A stretch of 64,000 nucleotides of DNA from CAUZIZ01 sp965218775. GTDB lineage: Bacteria; Acidobacteriota; UBA6911; RPQK01; JAJDTT01. The DNA lies in the NCBI GenBank assembly GCA_965218775.1, contig CBDCLS010000003.1, positions 620,001 through 684,000 on the forward strand, given 5' to 3'. The position numbers and the translations under genes were made by a program. Positions 27,619-37,989 of the stretch are shown one piece after another (position 1 is the first letter of the stretch; the number at the start of each line of letters is the position of its first letter). The notes beneath the pieces were generated by a model, which was not told the origin of the DNA, searched no databases, and was given only the letters and a program-made list of their open reading frames with translations.

Positions 27619-29022
27619 TTACTCCCCCGTCGGCACCAGTCGCTTGAGTTCTTCAAACCAGTTGAGGACGACATTCAGCTCAGTCAGCTCTTCCGTGTGC
27701 GCTGCTACCAGCACAAACCGCATTCCATCGGGTGAAATGTCATAAGTCCGTCCTCCTCCACCGATGAGCTCGGGCCACTCGAATAAGAGCCGAGGAGTCT
27801 GTGGCTCAAACTTCGACTCGGTCTGAACGGGAACCACCATGGTGTTACCTCGGCTAAGATAGAAAAGCTCTCTTCCGCTGGGAGCCCACACGGGGTCTCT
27901 CCCGCCCCCATTAGATATCAGGATGATACTACCTGGTTCCGGATAGGAGGTAACGTAAACCTCCGATCGGCCGGAGCGATCGGAGATGAAGGCAATCCGT
28001 TGTCCGTCTGGTGAGAATATCGGCCTCCCCTCATTGAATTCAGTCTTGAGGAAGGGTTGCGGTTCACCGCCAAGGGGCAAGACCCAAATGCCCGAGCCAT
28101 TTTCGGAGCTTTCGGTAAAAGCCAGGACTTTGCCGTCAGGGGACCATGAAGAAGGGTACTGGTTGTTCTCGCTCTCTATAAGCCGCTCGGCCTCACCTCT
28201 GCCATCTACGGGCTTCTGATAGATATTCCATTTCCCAGTTCGATTTGACGCAAAGGTCAGGTGCTTGCCATCTGGGGTCCAGATGGGCGAATGATCGCTA
28301 CCCTCAAAGGTAAGAGGGGACAATGCGTGTTGTAAACAGGATATTTCCATCTGCACGCCAACTGGCTCCACACATTCTTTCTGCGGCACAGATGGTCACA
28401 GGTGGCCCACCCGCAAGTGGGACTTTCTTCAATGTCGACCGGTCTGCCAAAAAACCCACCCACTTCTCATCGGGGAAAAGAAGAGACTTCCTGCATCCTC
28501 TGTTCCGTCAATTGGTCTCCCTCCAAGTTGATCCAAGGGACGGTGAAAGATCTCCTGTCGATGACCCGGGCGCTTCCCCAGATAGACCAAGTGCTTTCCA
28601 TCCGGTGAGATTCTCATTCTGTGAATTAGCGGATCTGTGACATAAGGCGAGGGTAAGTTGATGCTGAAACGCTGTGGGGTAGGAGGCTCAGATGGGGGTT
28701 TCCAGTAGGCAAGAACTGCAAAGACCGCAAATACAGCGGCTACTGCCCACGGGATGGTTCGCCGCCGCCAGACCGGGGTCGCCGTGCTGATCCTTGCTTG
28801 TGAATCATCAACCGGCTCGTTGAGAGCATGTCGGATCTCGATGCGGGCGTCGGCCATGTGGTGGAGACGATCATGGGGATCTTTCTCAAGACACCTGCGG
28901 CGCAGTCGCCGGATACCTCGGGGTGTGCTCTCAGGCAGGGCCTCCCAGTCCGGCTCTTTGTGGACGATGGCTCCGAGAATGTCCGTCATGGTCTGACCGC
29001 CGAATACCTGCCTGCTGGCGAA
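27619..29022 (-). pseudogene. Ser/Thr protein kinase with TolB-type propeller: 5' truncated and frameshifted
   Basis: The preserved part starts with the end of a Hanks-type kinase domain (VFGGQTMTDILGAIVHKEPD, then RCLEKDPHDRLHHMADARI). Next come a single transmembrane helix (TIPWAVAAVFAVFAVLAYW) and six or so WD40/PD40-type propeller blades (SPDGKHLVYLG, TPDGKHLTFASNRTG, SPDGQRIAFISDRSG). It ends NWFEELKRLVPTGE, a tail frequent in Acidobacteriota. Everything N-terminal of the kinase C-lobe is missing: the reading frame runs into the REP-like repeat near 29,020. A frameshift near 28,400 splits the propeller. No activity is expected. Confidence 0.8.
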
Positions 29023-29085
29023 AGCGGTCGTTCAGGTGGGATCTACTCTGACAGTGTTTGTACGGTCAGATCTGGGTTATTACAA
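29017..29085 (+). repeat. REP-like half-palindrome with repeat arm, copy 5
   Basis: GGCGAAAGCGGTCGTTC (29017-29033) is the right half of the hairpin; the left half is missing and is replaced by kinase-gene sequence. The arm that follows (GATCTACTCTGACAGTG and TTTGTACGGTCAGATCTGGG) matches 12087-12135 almost base for base. The repeat marks the truncation point of the kinase pseudogene. Confidence 0.65.
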
Positions 29086-29414
29086 CTGTCGCTCATCCTG
29101 GTCTGTCCTCAAATCCTCGCCGTAGCCCAAACCCCACCCGCCAAGCCCCTAACCTGAGCCTGACCGCCCTTAGGCGATCTCGATCGGCTGAGGGTCCGAG
29201 GGGACGATCCACTTTGGTGGCCTGCCGGCTAAAGCCAGGATGGGGGAGAGGCTCGAAGCAGATATTCGATTGGCTGCCAGCGGTCTGGATGGAGGGGTGA
29301 AACGCCAATCGGCTTTCGCTGCAAGCATCCCTTGTTTGTTACCCATTCCGTTACCCAGGGCGCAAGAACTCAGGTTGAATGCCCAACCTAAATCCCATAA
29401 ACCATTGAAAAGAT

Positions 29415-29490
29415 TGGTGGAGGTAATCGGACTCGAACCGACGACCCCCTGCTTGCAAAGCAGGTGCTCTTCCAGCTGAGCTATACCCCC
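29415..29490 (-). tRNA. tRNA-Ala (anticodon TGC)
   Basis: This 76-nt gene includes an encoded 3' CCA. On the minus strand it reads GGGGGTATAGCTCAGCTGG at the acceptor and D arm, CTGCTTTGCAAGCAG at the anticodon arm and GTCGGTTCGAGTCCGAT at the T arm, and the acceptor stem closes. tRNA-Ala is a usual spacer tRNA between 16S and 23S rRNA; here it lies 1.16 kb downstream of the 16S gene, with no 23S gene following in the window. Confidence 0.95.
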
Positions 29491-29522
29491 ACCTAGATTG
29501 AACCTGGAGCGTTTGGCACATC

Positions 29523-29800
29523 CTTAGTGCTCCCTTCCATAAATACGATGATGTATGTGGCGAGCGCGACGGGTCGAGTTCGCGAAGCGACGACGAACTC
29601 GATGCTTTGTATCTTGGAGGAGGAGCGACAAAGAAATCGGCGCGTCCCGTCGCCACCCGTAGGGCAGATGGGGGTTGCGGACGATCTCTGCGTGGGTCGT
29701 CGTCGAAGATGGCCAAGCATCGTCTTCCTCCCCCTGCCTTGATCTCGCCTCGCAAGCCCCATCTGCATACATCATCGTATTTATGGAAGGGAGCACTTAG
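29523..29800. mobile_element. MITE-like element, family 1 (278 bp, 35-bp inverted repeats)
   Basis: The outer ends begin CTTAGTGCTCCCTTCCATAA on the left and CTAAGTGCTCCCTTCCATAA on the right strand. The inverted repeats extend 35 bp with one mismatch near the tip. It has no transposase. The right-hand interior (29656-29765) is shared with the element at 56861-57140 and with a remnant at 53655-53783. It sits in the spacer between 16S rRNA and tRNA-Ala. No clear target duplication is seen. Confidence 0.75.
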
Positions 29801-29977
29801 GCTCGATTTAAAAAGGAGAACCGCTCGAGATTCTAGAAGGCCTCCTTCGCGCTTAGTCTAGCACGCCGTTGACGACTCTCGTAACGCGGAGCACTAACCA
29901 TCCGGATGCGGCAGTCTGCCGGCTTGATCGGCCAGACCCAATGGGTGCCACATTGACTAGCTGCACGTGAGGAAAAT

Positions 29978-30238
29978 ATGGCTCAGAACATCCGAAATAC
30001 TGAGACTGAGCGGTTGGCCGAGACACTTGCCAGGCTTACCGGGGAGACGAAAACCGAAGCGGTCACCAAGGCTCTACGCGAGAGATTGAGGCTGCTTGAT
30101 CGCGGCAGATCAGGCCGACAGTTGGCCGACGAACTGGACAAGATTGCTTATCACTACGCCTCTCTTCCTGATCGGGACAGGCGGAGTGACGACGATATTA
30201 TCGGTTATGACGTTCGGGGGTTTCCAGGCTCATGGTGA
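29978..30238 (+). CDS. VapB-type (Rv0623-like) antitoxin
   Basis: This 86-residue protein shows the N-terminal beta strand and helix-turn-helix typical of the PSK/Rv0623 antitoxin group (TERLAETLARLTGETKTEAV, then TKALRERL). A flexible acidic C-terminus (SLPDRDRRSDDDIIGYDVRG) would wrap the toxin. The gene overlaps the toxin start by seven bases, the usual coupling. It runs opposite to the rRNA transcription unit that contains it, so rRNA transcription should produce antisense RNA across it. Normally such antitoxins bind their own promoter. Confidence 0.8.
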   Translation: MAQNIRNTETERLAETLARLTGETKTEAVTKALRERLRLLDRGRSGRQLADELDKIAYHYASLPDRDRRSDDDIIGYDVRGFPGSW

Positions 30239-30462
30239 TTGATACTTCTGCTCTGGTAGCGATTCTTCAGAATGAGCCAGAACGACGACACTTCAATGAG
30301 GCGATCGAAAGAGCTGAGTCGTGCTCTATCTCAAGCGCAACCCTGGTTGAGACCTCAATAATCATTGAGTCACGATACGGATCGCTTGGTCTGGGAGACC
30401 TTGATCTGCTCATCTCCACGTCGCCCCTGCCTGGCCTGACTGATCGCTCAGCGATGACCTAA
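30232..30462 (+). pseudogene. VapC-type PIN-domain toxin, C-terminally truncated
   Basis: This product has 76 residues where VapC toxins usually have about 130. The first acidic residue (MVIDTSALVAILQNEPE) and the second (SSATLVETSIIIESRYG) are present. The frame then departs after GLGDLDLLIS and stops at 30462, so the conserved aspartates of the second half of the four-acid active site are missing. A metal-dependent RNase without these residues should be inactive. The antitoxin upstream is whole. The truncation point precedes the 16S processing-stem region by about 140 bases. Confidence 0.75.
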
Positions 30463-30599
30463 CGCCGATAGGGGGAGGGAAGATTTCGCTGTTGTTCCGG
30501 CTCTCTCCTCGGAACCTGGCCTTATATTGCCGACTAGTCAGGGCGTTCGCGGCTCTGTTGGATTGGCTATGGGTGAGTTGGGGGCTCGGGGAGGGCTTG

Positions 30600-30613
30600 G
30601 ACAACTAGGCAGG
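30600..30613 (-). other. 16S rRNA processing stem, 3' arm
   Basis: The minus-strand spacer sequence CCTGCCTAGTTGTC (30600-30613) is a perfect 14-base complement of the leader arm at 32207-32220. Such stems bring together both ends of the 16S precursor for RNase III-type cutting. It shows that the local 16S flanks still belong together despite the later insertions. Confidence 0.8.
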
Positions 30614-30650
30614 GGGGACAAGACAAAACACTAACCGTATGGTTTTTCCG

Positions 30651-32192
<1,542 letters not shown>

Positions 32193-32206
32193 TTCCAAGG
32201 TCCCGT

Positions 32207-32228
32207 CCTGCCTAGTTGTCAAAGATCT
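32207..32228 (-). promoter_or_regulatory. rRNA leader: boxA-like site and 5' processing-stem arm
   Basis: On the minus strand the leader reads GATCTTTGACAACTAGGCAG. The first half resembles the boxA/nut-like TGCTCTTTAACAA element of rRNA leaders, which recruits antitermination factors. GACAACTAGGCAGG (32207-32220) pairs perfectly with the arm at 30600-30613. Confidence 0.6.
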
Positions 32229-32258
32229 CCCCGCAGACCTGCGCCTGGGGAAACCCCT

Positions 32259-32287
32259 ATCTTAACGTCTACTGATAGGCGTTGCAA
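32259..32287 (-). promoter_or_regulatory. Probable sigma-70-type rRNA promoter
   Basis: On the minus strand, TTGCAA (32282-32287) and TAAGAT (32259-32264) are separated by exactly 17 bases, about 70 bases upstream of the mature 16S end. Position and spacing suit a housekeeping promoter for the rRNA unit. The identification is by eye only. Confidence 0.5.
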
Positions 32288-32366
32288 CTTTTTTGTTTCT
32301 GTTGAACTTCGACAAACACACGACCGGCGCCAACCTCGAGTCTTGGGAGGGCGCCTCCCTGACCAG

Positions 32367-34352
32367 CTAGCCGATCACGGTGCGAGGTTTGGAGTAGGCC
32401 TCGTCAAGATATTTCTTGGCCTCGGCCTGGGCTCCGTTGTAGTCGATCTTGCTGTTGACTGCCTTTCGATACTCGGACTTGGCCCGCTCGCGCTGACCCA
32501 GGATGTCATAGATCTTTCCCAGGTAGATGTGAGTCCAGGTTTCGACCCATTCCGGTTTCAGGTTCCCGTTGAGGGCATCTCGAAAGCTGTTGGCGGCGTT
32601 GGAATAACTGTGCTGTTGAAAGTAGACTTCGCCCAGCCTGTAATGAGCGACGGAGCTTCGGGGATCCTGCTCCTTCGCCTTTTCGTATTCCCGAATGGCA
32701 GCGACGAACTCCGTCTTCTCCTGGTACTCCTCTCCCAACGAAATGTGCACTAGCACCCTCATCTTGTGGGAGTCGTGCAGAATCTTCCCTTTGGGATCAA
32801 CGATCACTCGCACCGGTACATCCGTCAGAGAATACCTGAACGAGCTGGTCTTACCGTTGATCGTAAACTGCTTCTCGATCGGATCTCCCTTGGTCTCGAT
32901 GGACAGATCCGAAGGCATTCTGAAAAGATCGATGTTCTGTTTTACCTGACCCCGAATGGTATAGGTGCCGTTCTTCAATTTGAAGATGGTGTAGTCGACA
33001 CGAAACTCGGGAACCCCCACCGACTCTACCCACTGAACAAAGAACCAGCCGTAGTCTTCGCCGGTCTTGGTCTTCACGAAATCAGCAAAATCAGCAATCC
33101 GCGTGGCCTTGCCGTTTCGACTCTGGAACCAATCTTTGAAGTAGGAATTGAACTCCGCTCGTCCCACCAGCTGGCTCAACATGTAAAGCACCCAGGCTCC
33201 CTTGCTTCCCACAATGGACGCATACTGTGCCGAGCCCAATTCCAGTGCCAGGCCGTGGGTGATGGGAGCCCCTTTTTCGTATTTGAGGGCCTGGACCGCC
33301 TGCCGTGCAAGCAGCGCCTGGAATTTGTCGGCGTATTTGACCTCCATGTATCTGAGCGCGGAGTAGGTGGCGAACCCCTCCTGGAGAAACGCATCTGAGG
33401 CTCCCGCCATCGTGACCGAGTATCCCCACCAGTGCCGAGCTATCCGGGTCGCCAGTTCGAAGATCGGCAGCGATCGGGCATCCAGCACCGAAGACTCCAG
33501 CAGAATCAACTCAAAGCAGCCATGGGAAGGCAGGGTCAGGTTCCCAACGGCGGCCAGATGCAACTTGGAAAGCGGGCGCTGTCCGTATTCACTCTCAAAA
33601 AACTCCAGGATCTTGCTGATTTCCTGGGCCCAGGGGCTCAGGTCACCTTCGTGGTTCTCCGTCACGAAAAAGGTAACGGGAACCGGTCCCTCCTCGAACT
33701 GCTGACGAAAGAAACGGGCAAGGATTACCGGAACCTGGGTGACGGCCTGCGGACTGGTCCAGGTGAAGGTTTCGTGTACCCCTTCAGTGGTGATCGACTC
33801 CAGATTCCCCGGCGCCACCACCGTGAATCCCAAAGGCACCGTTATCTTGAGGTGGGTTGTCGCGGCATCCAAGGGGAAGGAGTGTAGAGGGAACCAGCGC
33901 CCTTCGGTCAAAAGGGTGGCTCCGTCGGGAGCAATGAAAGCCCGTTCGCTGCGGGCCACGTCCAGAAAGGCATACTCTTCACTCTCGAGTGTTCCTTCGA
34001 AGCTGAAGTTAAGGGTCCTGACGCTTCCGGGAGGAAACGCCTTCGGTCCCTGCACCCGCATGACATGGCTTCTGAGGTCGTCGAAGCGGGTTGAATAACG
34101 CTTTCCCTCCTCGTCCGTCACCCCCAAAATGCTCAGGCGGCTGTTCAGTTCAAAGGGCAAGCTTAGAGTGTCTTGGAGCACCTTGAAACGGACCTTGACT
34201 TCGCCCTCTAGAAACCGCTCATCGGGATCGATCTCCGCCTGGATTTCGTAGTGCTCTACGTCGATCAGGAGGGGACCCTCGCGTGCGTTCTGTGCCCAGA
34301 CCGAGCTGCCCCAAGTGGTAACAAGTAGGATCGCTAAAAGCCTGGTCTTCAT
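32367..34352 (-). CDS. M1-aminopeptidase-like protein without zinc motif, with C-terminal TPR domain
   Basis: The ATG at 34352 is chosen because it overlaps the lpxB stop (ATGA) and gives a signal peptide (MKTRLLAILLVTTWGSSVWA); 661 residues. Residues 25-230 form the M1 N-terminal beta saddle (YEIQAEIDPDERFLEGEVKV). Residues 230-430 resemble the catalytic domain, but where H-E-x-x-H-x-W-W-G is expected the sequence is TRIARHWWG, so both zinc histidines and the catalytic glutamate are gone; FLQEGFATYSALRY keeps the later glutamate. The last 130 residues are TPR repeats (VAHYRLGEVYFQQHSYSNAA). A periplasmic pseudopeptidase or scaffold is likely. Confidence 0.75.
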   Translation of the reverse strand: MKTRLLAILLVTTWGSSVWAQNAREGPLLIDVEHYEIQAEIDPDERFLEGEVKVRFKVLQDTLSLPFELNSRLSILGVTDEEGKRYSTRFDDLRSHVMRVQGPKAFPPGSVRTLNFSFEGTLESEEYAFLDVARSERAFIAPDGATLLTEGRWFPLHSFPLDAATTHLKITVPLGFTVVAPGNLESITTEGVHETFTWTSPQAVTQVPVILARFFRQQFEEGPVPVTFFVTENHEGDLSPWAQEISKILEFFESEYGQRPLSKLHLAAVGNLTLPSHGCFELILLESSVLDARSLPIFELATRIARHWWGYSVTMAGASDAFLQEGFATYSALRYMEVKYADKFQALLARQAVQALKYEKGAPITHGLALELGSAQYASIVGSKGAWVLYMLSQLVGRAEFNSYFKDWFQSRNGKATRIADFADFVKTKTGEDYGWFFVQWVESVGVPEFRVDYTIFKLKNGTYTIRGQVKQNIDLFRMPSDLSIETKGDPIEKQFTINGKTSSFRYSLTDVPVRVIVDPKGKILHDSHKMRVLVHISLGEEYQEKTEFVAAIREYEKAKEQDPRSSVAHYRLGEVYFQQHSYSNAANSFRDALNGNLKPEWVETWTHIYLGKIYDILGQRERAKSEYRKAVNSKIDYNGAQAEAKKYLDEAYSKPRTVIG

Positions 34353-35518
34353 CCCTGCGTCTCCAAAAAAGACTCGCGTAGACACTTTGCCGCCTCTCGG
34401 TAGGCGTCCTGCCGACCCAAGCGGTCTGCAGCTTGCTTGAGCTGCTCTCGTACAGTTTCACGTTTTTTCTCATCCTGGAGCAACTGAACCAAATAGGCCC
34501 CAATGTTCTCTCCGGTAGCCTGCCGCTGGACGAATTCAGGAACTATGGTCTTACCCGCAATCAGATTGGCGAGGCAATAGGTCTGGGTTCTAACGAAGGG
34601 TTTCAGTAAGAACCAGGTGGGCCAGGGCATGAGGTAAACCATGGCGAACGGAATCTGAAACAGCGTTGCCTCCAGGGTCGAAGTTCCACTCTTTATTATC
34701 GCACAGTCCACCTGCAGAAGTAGGCGGCTGGAGCCCTCCTCCCGGATCTCTAGGGGCAGGGAGGTGTTGGTTCTCTGCCGCCAGGAGTCGTAGATTCCAA
34801 GCAGATGCCGACCCGAAACTCCCGGAGCCTGTGCCACCCAGAAGCGAACCGGACAGTGAGCTTGTATGTGAAGTGCCGCATCCAGCTGAACCGGTAGAAT
34901 ACGCCGCACCTCATGGCTACGACTGCCTGGGAACAAGGCCACCAGAAAGGGTTCTCCAGCCTGCGCACGACGAGGGACAGCCCCAGTCGGCTGAGAGCGA
35001 TTGAGGCGACTCACGGAGGGATTTCCCACATAGCGAGCACTAACCTGGCGACGCTCATAGAAATCCTGCTCAAAAGGCAGGACCACCAGCATCAGATCCA
35101 CGCAGCGACTGATCTGACGAACCCGGGAGGAACGCCAGGCCCAAACCTGAGGACCAATGAAGTAGCACACCGAGACGCCCATTTTCTTGAGGCGACGGGC
35201 CAGCTTGAGGTTGAATTCAGGAAAATCTACCAGGATCGCGAGCGCGGGGGCCCGGCTTCGAGTTTCCTTCAGGATTCGGTGGTACAGTTTGAGATAATCT
35301 GGGACGAGAGCCAAAGCGTCCCAGGGTCCGATGGCCGCCAGGCGCGAAACGTCGGCCAGCAAGTCGACACCGGCTTCGGCCATCCGCTCGCCACCACTTC
35401 CGAACCAGTCCACCGACAAATCGGGACATTGCCGGTTCACTTCATCGATTAGACCGGCCGCATGCTGCTCGCCGGAGGTCTCGCCTGTAACTACCAAGAT
35501 GGACCTCTGACTGCGCAT
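34349..35518 (-). CDS. lpxB: Lipid-A-disaccharide synthase
   Basis: This 389-residue protein is close to the usual 380. It joins UDP-2,3-diacylglucosamine and lipid X to make the lipid A disaccharide at the inner membrane, so the organism makes lipopolysaccharide. Landmarks are the N-terminal VVTGETSGEQHAAGL, VDFPEFNLKLARRLK, FIGPQVWAWRSSRVRQI and the donor-binding FPGSRSHEVRRILPVQL. It lies between mnmA, 44 bases upstream, and the M1-like gene, which it overlaps by four bases. No other lipid A gene is present in the window. Confidence 0.93.
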   Translation of the reverse strand: MRSQRSILVVTGETSGEQHAAGLIDEVNRQCPDLSVDWFGSGGERMAEAGVDLLADVSRLAAIGPWDALALVPDYLKLYHRILKETRSRAPALAILVDFPEFNLKLARRLKKMGVSVCYFIGPQVWAWRSSRVRQISRCVDLMLVVLPFEQDFYERRQVSARYVGNPSVSRLNRSQPTGAVPRRAQAGEPFLVALFPGSRSHEVRRILPVQLDAALHIQAHCPVRFWVAQAPGVSGRHLLGIYDSWRQRTNTSLPLEIREEGSSRLLLQVDCAIIKSGTSTLEATLFQIPFAMVYLMPWPTWFLLKPFVRTQTYCLANLIAGKTIVPEFVQRQATGENIGAYLVQLLQDEKKRETVREQLKQAADRLGRQDAYREAAKCLRESFLETQG

Positions 35519-35562
35519 ATCGGTTTGATGGAGTTCGGGACAAGAAGTTTCGGTCGAGCCGC

Positions 35563-36714
35563 TCAGAATGTCTGCCGGATCCAGCCGCCACCGAGAACCT
35601 GATCTGCCTGGTAGAAGACAGCCGCCTGCCCGGGGGTCAATGACATTTGTGGTGAGTCAAAGGTGACACGAACCTGCTTGCTCGAAGACAGCGTATCGAT
35701 GTTGGATCTTGGTTCCTCGCAGACGATCCTGGCCGGGCTTGCCTGATGCCGCGACCGTACTTTTACCGTGGCCCTCAAAGAACTTCCGGGAGGCTGACCC
35801 GCTACCCAGTTCACCTTATCAGCAACGAATCCCTCTCCAAACAGATCCTCGCGGTAGCCCACAATCACAGCATTCCGCGAAGGATCCAGACGGAGAACGT
35901 AGAGTGGGCAGGGATGCGAAATCCCAAGCCCACGCCTCTGTCCCACCGTGAAGTTGAAAAGACCCTGATGGGTGCCCAAACAGCTGCCATCTTTGAAAAG
36001 AATGGGGCCGGGGTTTTCGCTCTGGGCCAGTGGAAGTTCAAAATCACTGTGCACCTCCACTGCATGACGTCGTATGAATCCAGCGTAGTCACGATCAGGA
36101 ACGAAGCAAATCTCCTGGCTGTCCCGCTTACTGGCAGTAACCAGCTGGTTGTCCAGGGCAATCTTGCGAATGGTGTCCTTCTCGTAGTTCCCGAGGGGGA
36201 AGAGGAGGTGCTTGAGCTGTAGCTGGTTGATCTCGAAAAGGAAATAGGACTGGTCCTTCGAGAGATCTTTACCCTGCTTGAGAACATAGCCCCGGCTGCC
36301 TTCGTGAAGAAGTCTCACATAGTGACCCGTGGCAACCTTTTCAACCCCGATCTGTCGGGCGAATTGCAGCAGCCGGTCGAACTTCAGGAAGGTGTTGCAC
36401 AGAATGCAGGGGGAGGGCGTCCGTCCTTCCAGATAATTACCGATGAAGGGCTCGACGACACGGCGCTCGAACTCTTTCTCCAGATTCAGCACGTAGAAGG
36501 GAAAACCCAATGCTTCGGCCACGCGGCGCGCATCGTAAACATCATCCAGAGAGCAACACCGACCGAACTGGGCCTGCCCGTCGTTGGTGGGGTTCCTTCG
36601 GTAGTCCCAGAGCTGCATCGTACAGCCCACTACCTCGTGCCCCTGGTCCCTTAAAAGCAGTGCGGCCGCTGAGCTGTCGACACCGCCGCTCATCGCTATC
36701 AGGACTCGACTCAT
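35563..36714 (-). CDS. mnmA: tRNA-specific 2-thiouridylase
   Basis: This 383-residue protein installs the 2-thio group on U34 of Lys, Glu and Gln tRNAs. The PP-loop ATP site is MSGGVDSSAAALLL. The first catalytic cysteine lies in GRTPSPCILCNTFLKFD and the second in KRDSQEICFVPDRDY, with the usual HYVRL and DQSYFLF segments between. The C-terminal beta barrels end at GGGWIRQTF. It appears to head the mnmA-lpxB-(M1-like) operon. The 141 bases upstream lead into a MITE-like element. Confidence 0.95.
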   Translation of the reverse strand: MSRVLIAMSGGVDSSAAALLLRDQGHEVVGCTMQLWDYRRNPTNDGQAQFGRCCSLDDVYDARRVAEALGFPFYVLNLEKEFERRVVEPFIGNYLEGRTPSPCILCNTFLKFDRLLQFARQIGVEKVATGHYVRLLHEGSRGYVLKQGKDLSKDQSYFLFEINQLQLKHLLFPLGNYEKDTIRKIALDNQLVTASKRDSQEICFVPDRDYAGFIRRHAVEVHSDFELPLAQSENPGPILFKDGSCLGTHQGLFNFTVGQRRGLGISHPCPLYVLRLDPSRNAVIVGYREDLFGEGFVADKVNWVAGQPPGSSLRATVKVRSRHQASPARIVCEEPRSNIDTLSSSKQVRVTFDSPQMSLTPGQAAVFYQADQVLGGGWIRQTF

Positions 36715-36855
36715 CCTTCAATTTCCAGATGCAAGAATACCTTCACATTCTAGCATCTCATCTTCACACCATCTTCGGCCGCTCCTCAATCGTTCGCGGG
36801 CAAATCTAGTGCAAATCTGAGTGCCAACTCTACGAAGTTACTCTTGTACGAACCC

Positions 36856-37029
36856 TTAACCCGCATTTCTCACCGCTAGTCTACTACGTCGCCGCAATCA
36901 TCCGCCCTGGCTGCGTTTCGCTCGGTCGACGTACTGCACGAGTACGACTGCGGGGGCCTCGGTCGCAAGCCTTGCCAGGACGGCGCTTGCGACGACTCGC
37001 TACGACTCGCACTGAGAAATGCGGGTTAA
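36856..37029. mobile_element. MITE-like element, family 2 (174 bp, 17-bp perfect inverted repeats)
   Basis: TTAACCCGCATTTCTCA (36856-36872) is exactly mirrored at 37013-37029. The interior is GC-rich with a palindrome around CGTACTGCACGAGTACG and TCGCAAGCCTTGCCAGGACG. It has no coding capacity. The right inverted repeat supplies the stop codon of the gene at 37026-37811. Confidence 0.75.
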
Positions 37030-37811
37030 GACCAGAGAACCCCGCGCGAGGATATCTCGACCTGCGAGCGGCTGACGTGCACTTCATGCGGTTCGACACT
37101 AACCGCATCGAGCTCGTACTTCTTCTGAATATCGTTGTATCTAGAAACTAGATCGCGCCAAAAGGACTGCACTTCCTCTTGCAGGTCGGGATCTACGGGC
37201 ACCTGTATGATTTCCTCGGGCAGGGCAAGCGGAAGCCCATCGGGCACGAACAGCCGATTCCAGTCCTCCCTCAGATTCCAGAACAGGGTCTGTATCAAGG
37301 ACATCCTGCGGACTCTCACCTCCACATCCTCTTGACTTACGGTGGCGAGAAGCCTTTTCTCCAGTTCCAGCGAGCGATGATGGAGCACCTCTGTCAACTG
37401 CTTCCACTGCGCAGTACGCTCCGCAGAAAGGTGTTCGCGGCACCGTCCAATAAACTCTTCGCGACTCTCTTTGGAGCGGGAGTACAATCGGATCTCAGGA
37501 TTCTTCCAAATCCGGGGTCGGTATTGCCGCATGACATAGTGGATGATCTTCTCATCCACAGAGTCCGGCCAAGACAAGGGGCGTGGCGGAGGACACTCCA
37601 CCAGGTCCTCGGGATGAATCGACTCCACCATGTCCGTTGTCCAGTTCAGCTCGGCGTCCTCCAGCCAGGTGCCTCGGAAACAACCCTGGTCCGAGCCTCT
37701 GTAACCGGTCCGAACGTCTTGCACCTCAAGCTTTACCTCGAAGACAACCGAAGGTGTGCTGGTTTCACCAGTGCCTCTGAGTTGATAATGTCTCAAAGTG
37801 GCTCCGCTCAC
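37026..37811 (-). CDS. Hypothetical protein, possibly the detached C-terminus of a HerA-like ATPase
   Basis: This 261-residue protein is charged and mostly helical, with no signal peptide. PRIWKNPEIRLYSRSKESRE, EFIGRCREHLSAERTAQWKQ and a long helical stretch (HHRSLELEKRLLATVSQEDV) resemble the C-terminal domain that follows DUF87/HerA-type ATPase modules in Acidobacteriota, as I remember them; no P-loop is present. The C-terminus VSRSQVEISSRGVLWS may be intact. The stop TAA (37026-37028) lies inside the MITE inverted repeat, so the natural C-terminus may have been altered. Function unknown. Confidence 0.5.
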   Translation of the reverse strand: MSGATLRHYQLRGTGETSTPSVVFEVKLEVQDVRTGYRGSDQGCFRGTWLEDAELNWTTDMVESIHPEDLVECPPPRPLSWPDSVDEKIIHYVMRQYRPRIWKNPEIRLYSRSKESREEFIGRCREHLSAERTAQWKQLTEVLHHRSLELEKRLLATVSQEDVEVRVRRMSLIQTLFWNLREDWNRLFVPDGLPLALPEEIIQVPVDPDLQEEVQSFWRDLVSRYNDIQKKYELDAVSVEPHEVHVSRSQVEISSRGVLWS

Positions 37812-37989
37812 CTGTCCAGCGCTCTAGTTTGAAATTATAGCACGCCACGCGGGGACTTCTGAGGGGGGAGGGGGCAGGGGTGGGAACTGTGAGCGAATCA
37901 GCCACGAACATAGTGTCGTTGAGCTCCAACCGAACTCAACGACACGAAATGAATCCTGGCAATTCTGCCTATCAAACCGACTAGGCTAC

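Noticed and set aside
37013..37029. Inverted repeat taken as a terminator for the 261-residue gene
   Set aside because: Its partner lies 140 bases away and is the other end of a MITE-like element; there is no U-tract.
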